From NCBI RefSeq assembly GCF_000701805.1, contig NZ_JNJW01000001.1, positions 107,803 through 171,802 of the forward strand: a stretch of DNA of 64,000 bases, read 5' to 3'. Source of the DNA: Mycoplasmopsis iners ATCC 19705. Lineage in GTDB: Bacteria; Bacillota_I; Bacilli_A; Mycoplasmatales; Metamycoplasmataceae. The number at the start of each line of letters is the position of its first letter. The first letter of the stretch is position 1. The notes under the pieces were generated by a model. The model was not told the origin of the DNA, made no database searches, and saw nothing but the letters and a program-made list of their open reading frames with translations. Below are positions 45,401 through 55,993 of this stretch, piece by piece. The position numbers were made by a program, and so were the translations under genes.

Positions 45401-45645
45401 AAGTTAATTAGTTTAGCATTTTTTTCGTTTTTGCCTATTTCATAAGTTAATTGGTCAATTTTGGCATCATCAACAATAGTGTTAGATTTGTTTGGGTAAT
45501 CAAACTTGACAGTTAAATTATTGAAATATTTTTCGTAATCAAAGTTATCTTTATTATTTTTAATACAACTAGCACTTAAGATTGCTATTGGTGTTAGTAA
45601 AGATAAATTTAATGCGAATTGCAATTTGGCTTTTTTAAATTTCAT
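39412..45645 (-). CDS. Giant surface lipoprotein with C-terminal DUF31-type serine peptidase
   Basis: A 2077-aa lipoprotein. The lipobox ILSASC puts the lipidated Cys at 27. Start is ATG 45645 with AAAGGGG upstream; a GTG two codons earlier is less likely. Residues ~35-800 hold about seven units of the lipoprotein-17-related type, each with a strand such as FIYPNKENTLLNEV then a segment such as FETGTLTFSYSL. The C-terminal ~500 residues form a chymotrypsin-like DUF31 domain with His1794 in GITNNHVV and Ser1984 in GGNSGTGV, as in mycoplasma immunoglobulin protease (MIP). No MIB partner is visible in the window. The frame is open only with UGA as Trp. Confidence 0.87.
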
Positions 45646-45754
45646 AATCACCCCTTTAATTAAGCTTATTTTTAAATTAATTATATTAATTTAGTTAGCA
45701 TTGAAATAGTTAATAATAAATATTTGCCAAATTGATGTTTAAAATAGCATTTTA

Positions 45755-45782
45755 TAAAAAACACACTATTGCTAGTGTGTAA
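45755..45782 (-). terminator. Terminator of the larger endonuclease lipoprotein
   Basis: On the minus strand ACACACTA, GCAA, TAGTGTGT followed by six T residues. Confidence 0.9.
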
Positions 45783-45785
45783 AGT

Positions 45786-48146
45786 TTATTGAGCCGGCTC
45801 AACGTTTACTAAAATACCTTGGTTGTGGAATACTTCAGTTCCTGAACCTCAAATTAATTCTGGTAAGTTAGGATAATCAATAAATGGATTTCTCATTCCC
45901 ATGCCAGTTGCTGCTCTGTTATTGTCTTCATAATATTTAGCAATTGCATTGTTTCTTGTTACTTCTACAATATCAACTTGATCGGCGTTTGCTCAATTTT
46001 TATATGTTGTTAAATATTGATCATTGAAATAAGGATAAGCATCTTGGAAAACTCTCGGACCACTGCCACTTTTTGCATTTTTATGTGTAATTTGGAAATA
46101 GAAATACATTCTAGCAGTATTACCTTTAAAAATATCGATTGGTTCTGCATGAGTTCCATCAACTTTTGTACCATTTAATGATGTTCAAGTTGGGTTATTT
46201 ACTGTAAAGTGTGGTAAATTACCACGTCTATTATTTACATATTTATCAGTTGGCAAGATAAAATGTGGGTCATTTCTCGTAGGATCAACTTTACTAAATC
46301 ACGATTGTGGAATCATGTGTTCTCTATTGAAAGTTGAAGCTTCACCACCATTTAGATTATTGCCTGTTGAACTTCCGCCAGTTCCTTCGTATTGATTAGG
46401 TTTAAAATTATATGGATCACTTCCATTTGGATTTTCACTATAAATATCTAATATTGTTCCATCGTTTTCATAGAATTTATCAATATCAGAGTATCTATAA
46501 ATTTTGTATAAGTCGGCATATGAACCAATTTGTTGTGTTTTACTTTTTTGGATTTTTAATAGAGCTTCTCAAAGTTCAGCCCCTCTTTTTCCTTCAGCTG
46601 CTGCATAATAGTTATTATTTGCGTCATAAATATAATTTACATTAGAGTTTGTTAATGTAATAGAGCTGCTTGATGAATCAGTTGATGATGAATCATTATT
46701 AACTGTTGGATTGTCTTCAGTTGTATTTGTTGAAGTTGAAGTAGATCCATCAAATGTTTCATCTGGGCTATTTAAATTAATCTTCACATAATTTACTTCA
46801 TTATCAACAATGTGGTTGCCATTTTGTTGATAAACTGCTTTTTTAAATACTATGTAAAGATAATTGTCAATAATTTTTGCTTCTAAAAAACTACTTAGTT
46901 TGGTTTTTCCATTGCTTGTATATGTTGGTTTTGTAGCGTTTGCTAATTGTTTATTGCCAATAAATGAATCACTTGCAACTACTAACTTATCATATGAAGA
47001 GGCATTTGATCATGATCAATTACCTTCACTTAATAAAATAGTTTTTGAATTTCTATCATACCCAAATGTAAATGGTTTTTTCTTACCTTCAGTTGCTTCA
47101 TTTCTTTCAATAGCATTTCTGATTTTTTCAACATTAAAATTTTGGCCTTTAGAAAATGAGCTAGTTACATTAACTTTACCATTTTGAAAGGCAGTCATTG
47201 CTTCGGTATCATTAGTTGTGATTACATTATTTTCGCCAGCGGTTTCAGACGATTCATTACCTGAACCAGTATTTGAAACATTTGAATTATCTGCACTAGG
47301 CTGATTGTTTTCTACATCGGTAGCTGGAGAAGTTTCTAAATTAACTTCAAAATAACAAGTTTTCGAATCGATAGTATGATTTCCTTGTGGGTTGAAAAGA
47401 GCTGTTTTAAAGTAGAATTTGGCAATATTACCTGTTAATTCAACTTTTAATTTGTTGCTTAATTTAGTTTTGCCTCTGCTAATATATGTTGGTTCATCAG
47501 AATGAACTAATTGCTTAGCATTTTGATCGTTATAGTTAATATAACTTGTTTTAATAGTAGCAATTAATGGTCAATTTTCCTTTTCTGCTCAATTAATTTT
47601 TCCTTGAACAATTGAAATTTTTCCTGTTTGTCTATCATAAATGAAAGTGTATGGTTTTTTAGTTGCTGAAGCATTTGTTTCAATTGCTTGTCTAAGATTA
47701 GTTTTATCTAAATTCGCGTTAATATCAAAATTAGCTGTTAAATTAGCCGAATCAACAGCAGGATTTACAACTGGATTTGGAGAAACCGAAGGATTATTTT
47801 CTGCATCTCCGCCTTCGCTTCCTGTGTTAGGTGTTGATGGATTGTCATTAACAGGTTGGTTTGGATTTGTTGGTGTTACTGTTTCTCCTTCACTATTTCC
47901 ATTGCTAGGGTTAGATGTTGATGGATTGTCATTAACAGGTTGGTTTGGATTTGTTGGTGTTACTGTTTCACCATTGCCGCTTCCATTACCTGGGTTAGGT
48001 ACTGGTTGAGGTGTTGGATCTGGTTGCGGGGTTGGTGTGACTTCTTTTTTGTCATTTTGACATGCAGCACTTAAAACAATGGGTAAAGAAACCACTGAAA
48101 GTGCGCTTAATAATTGAACTTTTTTAACTAATTTACTTATTTTCAT
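45786..48146 (-). CDS. Endonuclease I (EndA)-family surface lipoprotein, large
   Basis: A 786-aa lipoprotein (signal VSLPIVLSAAC, lipidated Cys at 29). A Pro/Asn/Thr/Gly-rich linker includes two 28-aa repeats (GETVTPTNPNQPVNDNPST). Two ~140-aa paralogous modules follow, each with an (Y/F)TF(I/G)YDR motif and a GNH(T/I)(I/V)D motif. The C-terminal nuclease domain has GKRGAELWEALL, FNREHMIPQSWF and RNDPHFILPTDKYVNNRRG, which carry the His/Asn/Arg residues of endonuclease I. Likely degrades host DNA for nucleotide scavenging. Paralogue of the next gene. Confidence 0.88.
47832..47969 (-). repeat. In-frame 84-bp tandem repeat in the nuclease lipoprotein linker
   Basis: A 54-bp block recurs exactly with an 84-bp period (47832-47885 and 47916-47969), encoding two copies of TVTPTNPNQPVNDNPST with a variable spacer. 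Confidence 0.85.
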
Positions 48147-48245
48147 AACATTATAATTATATTTTTTATTAATTGATTATGTTGTAAATAATCTCAAAAG
48201 AAGCTTTTTAAAGAAAAAAATGCTATTTTAAGCATTAAATATATA

Positions 48246-48274
48246 AAAAATAACACTCTAAAGAGTGTTATCGG
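48246..48274 (-). terminator. Terminator of the smaller endonuclease lipoprotein
   Basis: On the minus strand ATAACACTCT, TTA, GAGTGTTAT, then TTTTTA. Confidence 0.9.
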
Positions 48275-48275
48275 A

Positions 48276-49316
48276 CTATTTAATATCAATTAAAACACCT
48301 CTATCGACAAAAGTCTCATTACCTTCGCCTCAAATTAATTCTGGCAAGTTAGGATAATCGATAAATGGGTTTCTTAAACCAATTCTGTCATTTGTTGTGT
48401 AATAAGCAGCAATTTGTTTATTTCTATAAACTTCAATTTGATCAACTTCATCTTGCTTATCTCATTGTTTATAAACTGTTAAAAATTGATCTGTAAAATA
48501 TGGGAAAACATCTTTGAAAACATTTTTAGCTTCAGATTTTGGATTGTTTGCGTTTTTGTGAGTTAGTTGGAAATAGAAATAAATTCTGGCAGTATCGCCT
48601 TTAAAAACATCGATGGGTTCAGCAAAGGTTGAATCAATTTTTGTGCCATTTAAAGAAGTTCATGTTGGATTTTCAACAACAAAGTGTGGTTTATTATCTC
48701 TTCTGTTATTAACTAATTTATCTGTTGGTAAAACAAAATGAGGGTCACTTCTTGTAATTGGTTCTTTATTGAATCAAGATTGAGGAATCATGTGTTCTCT
48801 ATTGTACATGTAGCCTTCTTCTTTAGCAGTTTTGCCTTCTCTAGCAACTCCGCTACCATCTGATGCATTTCCTTCATGATTTTCAAAAACAAATTCATAT
48901 GGATCTTGACCATCAGGAATTTCACTATAAATATCTAGAATAGTGTTATCTTTTTCAAAAAACTTATCAAGATAAACATTTTTGTAAATATCGTACAATT
49001 GACCATAATTATTACCTATTTGAGTTCTTTTAGCTTGTTGAATAGCAAATAACGCTTCTCAAAGTTCAGCTCCTCTTTTGCCTTGAGCTGGAGCATAATA
49101 ATTATTGGTTGAATCATATACTAACCTTGAATCAAAAGCATTATTTTGCTTTCCCGAATCGTTTTTGTCTTTTTCATCTTCTTTAATTGGTTCAGCAGGT
49201 GTTGTTGTTTTTGCAGCTTGTTGATTAGAACAACCTGCTGAAATAAAGAAAGGAATAGCTGAAAATGACATCGTGCTTAATAAAAGCATTTTGTTTAATT
49301 TTGTCTTAAATTTCAT
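48276..49316 (-). CDS. Endonuclease I (EndA)-family surface lipoprotein, small
   Basis: A 346-aa lipoprotein with a lipobox ending FFISAGC (lipidated Cys at 29) and a short charged linker. The single nuclease domain has GKRGAELWEALF, YNREHMIPQSWF and RSDPHFVLPTDKLVNNRRD. It shares the domain with the 786-aa neighbour but lacks its two inserted modules, so one is derived from the other by duplication plus domain gain or loss. It has its own terminator. Confidence 0.9.
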
Positions 49317-49346
49317 AACCTTTTAATTATATCAAGCATAAAAAAA

Positions 49347-49380
49347 CTAGAATATGGAAATTTACCATATTCTAGTTAAT
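49347..49380 (-). terminator. Terminator of the ABC exporter operon
   Basis: On the minus strand ACTAGAATATGG and CCATATTCTAGT pair, followed by seven T residues. Confidence 0.9.
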
Positions 49381-51194
49381 TATTCTTGAAAGCCTGTATT
49401 GTAAAGTTTGAAATAATAGCCTTCTTTTTTCATTAATTCTTGATGAGTTCCTGATTCGATTATTTGGCCATTATCAATTACTAGAATTTTATCGGCATTA
49501 ATAATTGTACTAAGACGGTGCGCAATAACTAATGATGAACAATTGTTGATTAAATAATCCATTGTGTTTTTGATTCTTTGTTCAGTAATTGTATCGATAT
49601 CGCTTGTTGCTTCATCGAGAATAATTATTGGTCTTGCCGAAATTAAAGCACGAATAATTGAAATAAGTTGTTTTTGTCCTTGGCTTAATTGTTTAGCATT
49701 TGATTTTAAAAAGGTATCAAGACCTTTTGGCATTTGTTTAATAAAATCAATACCAACTACTTTTTCAACTATTTCATAGATCTTTTCGTCACTAATGTCT
49801 TTATTAAACAAGGTTAAATTATCTCTAAGTGTAGCTTCAAAAACAAAGACATCTTGTAAGATAGTATCCATATAATTTCTTCAAGATTTTTCACTAATTG
49901 TTTCGCTGGGCTGGTCATCAATTAACACTTGACCACTTGTTGGCGAATAAAACTGTGATAATAATTTAGCAATTGTTGTTTTTCCGCTTCCTGTTTTGCC
50001 GACTAAAGCAATTGTTTGACCTGGTTCAATTGTGAAATTAATGTTGTGTAAAACAGTTTTTTCTGGGAATGAAGGATAAGCGAAATTAACATTTTTAAAC
50101 TCTATTTTGCCTTTTTTATAGTCTAATTCGTTTAATTTAGCTTCTTCTTTATGTTTGAGAGCTAAAATTTTTTGTATTCTAGCAATTCCACCTAAGCCCA
50201 ACTGAACATTGCTAGTTATTTCTAAAATTTGTGATGTTGTATCAGCTAAATTCAGAATATAAATTGAGAAAGTAATTAATAAACCTGGTTTTAAAGGTTG
50301 AATTCCACCGCCACTAATATTGCTAAAAATCAAATAACACCCAACCGAAATAATAATTAACAAATTAGCAAATTTTGAAAAATGTATAAAAGGATAAGTG
50401 AAACCAATATTTCTAGCTGATTTATAATCGGGAGCTATTAAAGCCTCATTATACTTATCAAACATTTTGCTAATTTTGTCTTGTTGTTTATGAATTCTCA
50501 CTAACGGCATTGCTTCTAAAACTTCTTCTAAAAAAGCATTAAAATCACCTAATGATTCTTGTTGTTTAATGAAATATTTTTGATTATTTTTAATAAATAA
50601 ATAAAGAATATAAGTTGACAAAGGAATTGTTACAATGGCAATAGCCGCCAAAATTGGCGCATAAATAAAAAGAATTATAAAAATAATTACAAATTGAAAA
50701 ATAACTACGATGAAGTTAGTGAGCATGTCAATTAAAGCTTGCATAATGTTATTAATATCATTAGTTAAATTCGACATTAAATTACCAATTTTTTGCTCAC
50801 TAAAATAACTTAAGGGCATTTTTTGAATTTTTTGATATGTTTCAATTCTTAATTCAAAAATCATATCAATGATTGCTTTATCAAAAAATCTTCTTTGAAT
50901 TAAAGTTAAAACTTTGTTCAAAATATAACAAAAGGCTAAACCGGCAACACATAAAGCAAAATATTTAAATTCAAAAGCGCCTTTTTGCAAAATTTGTGCA
51001 TCAAAAAAGTAATCTGCCATATAACCAATTAATAAAGATGCTAATGTTGAAGCTAGCGGAATTAAAGCTCCAATAAAAAACATTATTATTCAAGCCAAAG
51101 GATTAATTCTAAAACGTTTTAAAAACTGGAAAAAGTCGCGTAATTTAAGTTTGTCTTTGTTTTTACCAAAAACCATTCCATTAAATCTAGGCAT
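49380..51194 (-). CDS. ABC exporter, fused permease-ATPase, subunit B
   Basis: A 604-aa type IV exporter half transporter: six TM helices in the first ~330 residues, then an NBD with Walker A VGKTGSGKTTIAKLL, signature LSQGQKQL, Walker B PIIILDEATSDID and H-loop IAHRLSTI. A UGA-Trp and Ser-rich stretch (SEKSWRNYMDTILQDVFVFE) spans the Q-loop. It overlaps its partner by 8 nt (ATGCCTAG) and probably forms a heterodimer with it. Substrate unknown (lipid or drug). Confidence 0.93.
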
Positions 51195-52983
51195 TTTCAA
51201 CCTCCATTTGGCTTTGATAAAGATCTTGATAATAACGATTATTTTTTAATAAGTTTTCATGATTATCAAAACCGACTAATTTGCCATTGTCTAAAACAAT
51301 AATTTTGTCAGCGTCTTTAATAGCATTGATTCTTTGGGCAATGATTAACATTGTTGTATTTTGAAATTTATGTTTAAGTTTTCGTCTAACTTGATAGTCT
51401 GTTTGATTATCAAGCGCTGAAGTTGCATCATCAATTATTAAAATTTTTAAATCTTTATTAATCCCTTGGGCTATTGACAATCTTTGCTTTTGACCGCCAG
51501 ATAAATTATTGCCTTTTTGCGTTAATTCATAGTCTAATTGGGAATCTAAATCATAAATAAAATCAGAGTTGGAAATATCAATAGCCAAGTTAATTTCTTC
51601 AAGATTAATTTTGTCATTAACAAAAGTTAAATTTTGTCTAATTGAGCCACTTAGTAGTTTTGGCTTTTGTAAAATTAAGGAAATTTTGGCGTAAAAATCA
51701 TTTGAATTTAAATCATTAATATTTATATTATCAATTAAAATTTGGCCTTCGTTTAAATTGTATTCATGAGCAATTAATTTAGCTAAAGTACTTTTTCCAC
51801 TGCCTGTTTTGCCAATAATACCAATTAATTGACCACTAGCTATTTTGAAATTAATGTTTTTTAAAACTAAATCATTATTAGTATTATCTTGGCTATTTTG
51901 AGGATATTTAAATGAAACATTTTTGAATTCAATTGCACCATTAGTTAAATAATTGCTTGAATTATTTGACTTAACTTCAGGTTGGCTTTCTAATAATTCC
52001 ACATATCTTTTAGCAGCGGTTTGTGATCTCAATAAACGATTTACAGTAAATAAAGTAAAGAAAATTGAGTTAGTTACCATGCCTAAATATGAAGAAAATT
52101 GGAAAATAATTCCTTTAATTTCTTTAGCGTTTGGTACATTATCATTTTTGATTAAAATGCCTATAATTATGAATAATACAACATTGCCTAATAATGAAAT
52201 TAAGTCAATAATCGGTCAAGCAGTTGCTGAAAGTAAGTTAATCCCCATAGCAGTTTTTCTTGAGTCCAAACTAATTTGTTTATAGTTATTAAATCTATTT
52301 TTCTCTAAGTTGTAAGATTTAATAACTGCTATTCCGTTTAAGTCATCTTTAGCCGCATTATTTAAACGATCTAAAGTAACATTTTCTCTACGATAAAGCG
52401 GAAATAATTTACGAATTACCAAATATGCTCCTAAAGCAATAAAAGGCACAACTACAAAAATGCTGATTGATAAATATAAGTTAGTTGACATTGAAAAAAC
52501 TAAACCTCAAATGAAAAAGCAAGGTGAAACAAATAAAAATCTAACCATAGTATTTAAGCCTTGTTTTAACTTCATCATGTCAGCAGTAAAACGAGTGATT
52601 AATGTTCCTTCGCTATATTGATCAAAATTACTTTGACTCAAAGTTAATAAATGATTAAACAATTTTTTTCTTAGTTCATAAACCCCATAAATTGACATTT
52701 TTCAAGCCAATATTGAGGCAAAATATGAAACTAACATTAAAGTTAAAGCTAATATTAATGTTGAAACAATAATTATTGTCAATGCTTCTTGATGACTATT
52801 AACTGTAATATTTCAGAAAAGCAAACTAATTTTATCAACTTGACTTTCAGTTGCTAAATTAATAATTTCTCTTGTAATACTTGGTATTGTTGTGGCTATA
52901 ATTGGCTGTAATAAAGATAAAATCAATGCCAAAATACCAAATAACTTTAGTTTTCAAGACAACATTTTGAAAATGCGGAACAT
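51187..52983 (-). CDS. ABC exporter, fused permease-ATPase, subunit A
   Basis: A 598-aa partner half transporter. N-terminal TM region begins MFRIFKMLSWKLKLFGILAL. The NBD has Walker A IGKTGSGKSTLAKLI, signature LSGGQKQRL, but IIDDATSALD with Asp in place of the usual catalytic Glu after Walker B, and IAQRINAI with Gln in place of the H-loop His. Subunit B keeps both. That asymmetry is typical of heterodimeric exporters with one degenerate ATP site. GGAGGCAAAA precedes the ATG. Confidence 0.93.
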
Positions 52984-53083
52984 TTTTGCCTCCTTTGCAT
53001 TTTTGTTTATTTAAGAATTATAAACATATTTATTGATTAGTTTTTTAAATTGATTATTAAATTTTAATTAGTTTTATTTTATA

Positions 53084-53089
53084 TATAAT
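53084..53089 (+). promoter_or_regulatory. -10 box of the small TM protein-cdaM-mgtE operon
   Basis: TATAAT in the divergent gap with the ABC operon, 28 nt before the ATG at 53118. Confidence 0.5.
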
Positions 53090-53117
53090 TAAAATATATA
53101 TTAATTAGAGGTGCAAA

Positions 53118-53417
53118 ATGGCAAGAATTGAAGATCGTGATCCAGCAATTTGTGAAGAAAAAATTCAAAAAAGACGTGAATTATTAATTCAGCTTCATGA
53201 AGAAAATCTTTATGAATTACAACATCCAGCTTTGGTTGAAGTTGAAGAAGAAAATGGCGAATGCCAAGATGAAAAATGCTTATTAAAAGCTGAAAAAATC
53301 AACCCAGAAGAATATAAAAAGAAATTAATTATTAAGATTTTATCAGTGGTTTTAGCAGGCTCAATTATCGTGGTTTTAATCTTAATAGCCTTGTTAATAG
53401 GTAATTTAGGAAAATAA
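53118..53417 (+). CDS. Small single-pass membrane protein
   Basis: A 99-aa protein: a charged cytoplasmic N-terminus (ARIEDRDPAICEEKIQKRR), a mid-region with two Cys in ECQDEKCLL, and a C-terminal helix IIVVLILIALLIGNLGK after a Lys-rich stretch. It is coupled to the diadenylate cyclase through TAATG. It is not recognisably CdaR. It could be a regulator or membrane partner of the cyclase (inference). AGAGGTGCAAA precedes the ATG. Confidence 0.75.
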   Translation: MARIEDRDPAICEEKIQKRRELLIQLHEENLYELQHPALVEVEEENGECQDEKCLLKAEKINPEEYKKKLIIKILSVVLAGSIIVVLILIALLIGNLGK

Positions 53418-53998
53418 TGAACGAAGCAGTTTTACCAATTTTAATAACAATCTTAGTACTCTTATCTTTAATTTTTGTGGTGATTGTTTTACCAATTGTT
53501 ATTAACAAAATTAAGGAAAAATTGTTAAAAAACCGCTATAACAAGCTAGGTAAAAGTAGTCAAATTAGATTAATTAACCAATTAAGAGAAGCGGTTGAAT
53601 ATTTATCAAAAAATAAAATCGGGGCTTTAATCACCATTGAAAACAATGATAATATTGATAACTTAAGAACTGATGGAATAATTTTAAATGCCAACATAAG
53701 TTCTAGTTTGCTAATTTCTATTTTTAACAAATACAGCCCACTTCATGATGGCGCTGTAATTATTAGAGATAGCAAAATTTATTATGCAGCTACTTTCTAT
53801 AAAATTACTAAAAAATCAATTGATAATCAGTATGGCGCGCGCCACCGTGCTGCTATGGGAATTAGTGAATTGTGTGATGCGGCAACAATCATTGTTAGTG
53901 AAGAAACTGGCGATGTTAAATTTGTTAAAAATGGAACATTTTACAATATTAGATTAGAACAATTCCAAGAACAATTAATTAAATACTTGAAGGACTAA
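53417..53998 (+). CDS. Diadenylate cyclase (CdaM/CdaA type)
   Basis: A 193-aa enzyme that makes c-di-AMP from two ATP. One N-terminal TM helix (ILITILVLLSLIFVVIVLPIV) precedes a DAC domain with the active-site motifs PLHDGAVII (DGA) and GARHRAAMGISE (RHR). The single-helix architecture matches the mycoplasmal CdaM form rather than three-TM CdaA. It is coupled upstream to the small TM protein and followed after 1 nt by mgtE. c-di-AMP controls ion transport in related bacteria. Confidence 0.93.
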   Translation: MNEAVLPILITILVLLSLIFVVIVLPIVINKIKEKLLKNRYNKLGKSSQIRLINQLREAVEYLSKNKIGALITIENNDNIDNLRTDGIILNANISSSLLISIFNKYSPLHDGAVIIRDSKIYYAATFYKITKKSIDNQYGARHRAAMGISELCDAATIIVSEETGDVKFVKNGTFYNIRLEQFQEQLIKYLKD

Positions 53999-53999
53999 A

Positions 54000-55463
54000 A
54001 TGAGTGAATATAGTGATGAGATTCTTTTAAAAAAATTACAAGAATGTATTGAAAATAAAAATAAAGATCAAGCACAAGAAATTATTGATTTAATTCCAAA
54101 TGCTGAAATTGCTGAACAATTAAATGAGCTAGATTTAGAATCACAGCAAACTTATTTAAAATTGCTTAAAAGTGAAGAAGCAGCGGAATTATTTTCATAT
54201 TTAGACGAAGAAGTACAAAAAAATTTAGCTGAAAACTTTAGCGAAGATTGAGGAATGAAGCTTTTACAAAACTTACAAAGCGATGAATTAGCTGATGTTT
54301 TAGATGAATTACCAGAAAATGTGTCTTCAAAAATTTTGGCTTATACACCTTTAGAAAAAAGAGAAGAATTAAACAAATTGCTTAGATATGAAGACGATGA
54401 AGTCGGCAGTATCATGAGCATTGATATTTCAAGCATTTCTAACGAATATACCTGTGAACAAGCCTTAAACAAAATTAGACGTGATTACAAAAAACGTAGC
54501 GCTGAATTAGTACATTACTACTATGTGGTTGATGGCGCTGATCGTTTATTAGGTGTTTTAACTTTAGAAGAAATTTTATTTGCTAATCCAGAAACCAAAA
54601 TCGAAGATATTTATTCACCAGTTGCTTCAGTGACAGCTAATGATAAAAAAGAATTTGCTGCACAAATTTTCAGTGATCATGACATGTCAGTTCTACCAGT
54701 TACAAATAACGAAAAGCAATTAATTGGAATGATTACCAGCGACGATGTTATTGATGTTATAAATGATGAAGCAACTGAAGATCTTTATAAAATAGCAGGT
54801 ATAACTACAAGTGAAAAAGATGATGCTGAATATCTAAAAACACCTTGATACACATTAGTTAAAAACAGAATTTTCTGATTGCTAATTTCTTTACTTTTAG
54901 CAACTGTGCTACAAATTGTCGTAAATATAACACTTAATTTATTAAAAGTTGATGCTAACTCAAATCAAAAATTAACAATTTTGCTTGGTTCATTAATTCC
55001 AGTTTTAATTACAGTTATAGCTAGTGGTTCAATTCAAGCCAATGTAACAATTTCGCGGGCTTTAGCCTTACAAGAAATTGATGAAACAGACTATAAAAAA
55101 GTTATTTTGAAAGAATTTATTGTTGCCTCAATCATTGGTTCGATTATAGCCATTGCTAACTTCGCTAGATTATCACTTTACTATTTAGCAACCAAAGATT
55201 TATTACAATCAAGTTGAAATGTGGCTTTTAATATTCAACTTAAAACTGTTTGAACAATGATTTGTTTAAGTTCATTAGTGCTTTTAATTACATTAATCAT
55301 TGCCAACTTAATTGGTTCATTAATGCCTTTAATTTACTTAAAAATGAAAAAAGACCCTTCAAGCGTTTCAACTATTTTACTTACTAATTTAGCTAACATA
55401 TTCGCAATTGCTTTATTACTAGGTCTTTCATACGGAATTTTCAAAGCATTTGTAATTATTTAA
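54000..55463 (+). CDS. mgtE: Magnesium channel/transporter MgtE
   Basis: A 487-aa protein with MgtE domain order: N-terminal acidic helical domain (about 1-130), a pair of CBS domains (EVGSIMSIDISSISNEYTC, and FSDHDMSVLPVTNNEKQLIG), a plug helix (DAEYLKTPWYTLVKNRIFWL) and five TM helices at the C-terminus (such as LLISLLLATVLQIVV and PVLITVIASGSIQANVTISR). AAGGACTAAA overlaps the cyclase stop. It is a second Mg2+ system alongside mgtA at 23 kb. Confidence 0.93.
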
Positions 55464-55490
55464 GAATACTTTCAGGTATTCTTTTTTATT
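55464..55490 (+). terminator. Terminator of the cdaM-mgtE operon
   Basis: AAGAATAC, TTTCAG, GTATTCTT and a T run. Confidence 0.88.
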
Positions 55491-55504
55491 TGTTTTTTTC
55501 AAAC

Positions 55505-55510
55505 TATAAT
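55505..55510 (+). promoter_or_regulatory. -10 box giving a probably leaderless Nudix transcript
   Basis: TATAAT ends 6 nt before the ATG at 55517; no Shine-Dalgarno. Confidence 0.6.
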
Positions 55511-55516
55511 TAACAT

Positions 55517-55957
55517 ATGAGAACAATAAACGAAAAATCATGTGGGGCAATAATCTTTAAAAAATTCAAGAAAGAATGAAAAGTCTTATTAATTAAGCAA
55601 ATTAATAAAAATTGAGGTTTCCCAAAAGGCCATGTTGAAAATGGCGAAAGTGAAATTCAAACAGCACAAAGAGAAATATGAGAAGAAGTTCAATTGGATA
55701 AAATTCAATTTTTCATCGATTATAAATATTCAAATGAATATGTTTTGACCAATGGCAATAATAAACAAGTTATCTATTTTTTAGCCCAATATTCACACAA
55801 CAAACAACCTAAATTTCAAGCTTCTGAATTATTAAAAGCTAAATTTATATCGATTTCACGCGCGCTTAATTTAATTAAATTTAAAACTGTAAGAGAAATT
55901 TTGAACAATGCTTACAAAGACTTTATCAATCTAAAGAGCACCAATGAAGTAAAATAA
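55517..55957 (+). CDS. Nudix hydrolase (Ap4A-hydrolase-like)
   Basis: A 146-aa protein. The Nudix box is complete: GHVENGESEIQTAQREIWEE (GX5EX7REUXEE, with UGA-Trp). SCGAIIFKKFKKEWKVLLIKQ is the first beta-strand pair and WGFPKGH the entry to the box, which resembles asymmetric bis(5'-nucleosyl)-tetraphosphatases of the NUDT2 type. Probably cleans up dinucleoside polyphosphates made by aminoacyl-tRNA synthetases. There is no Shine-Dalgarno. It faces a converging gene. Confidence 0.88.
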
Positions 55958-55992
55958 AAACAACTTTTATGTTACACAAAAGTTGTTTTTTT
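55957..55992 (+). terminator. Terminator of the Nudix gene
   Basis: AACAACTTTT and AAAAGTTGTT around a 9-nt loop, then a T run. It lies against the converging gene's stop codon. Confidence 0.85.
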
Positions 55993-55993
55993 G

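Noticed and set aside
45645..45651. GTG at 45651 as the start of the giant lipoprotein
   Set aside because: The ATG two codons later has the better distance from AAAGGGG and gives a normal signal peptide.
47641..48009. Antisense ORF opposite the nuclease lipoprotein linker
   Set aside because: It mirrors the 84-bp repeats on the other strand and has no start signals.
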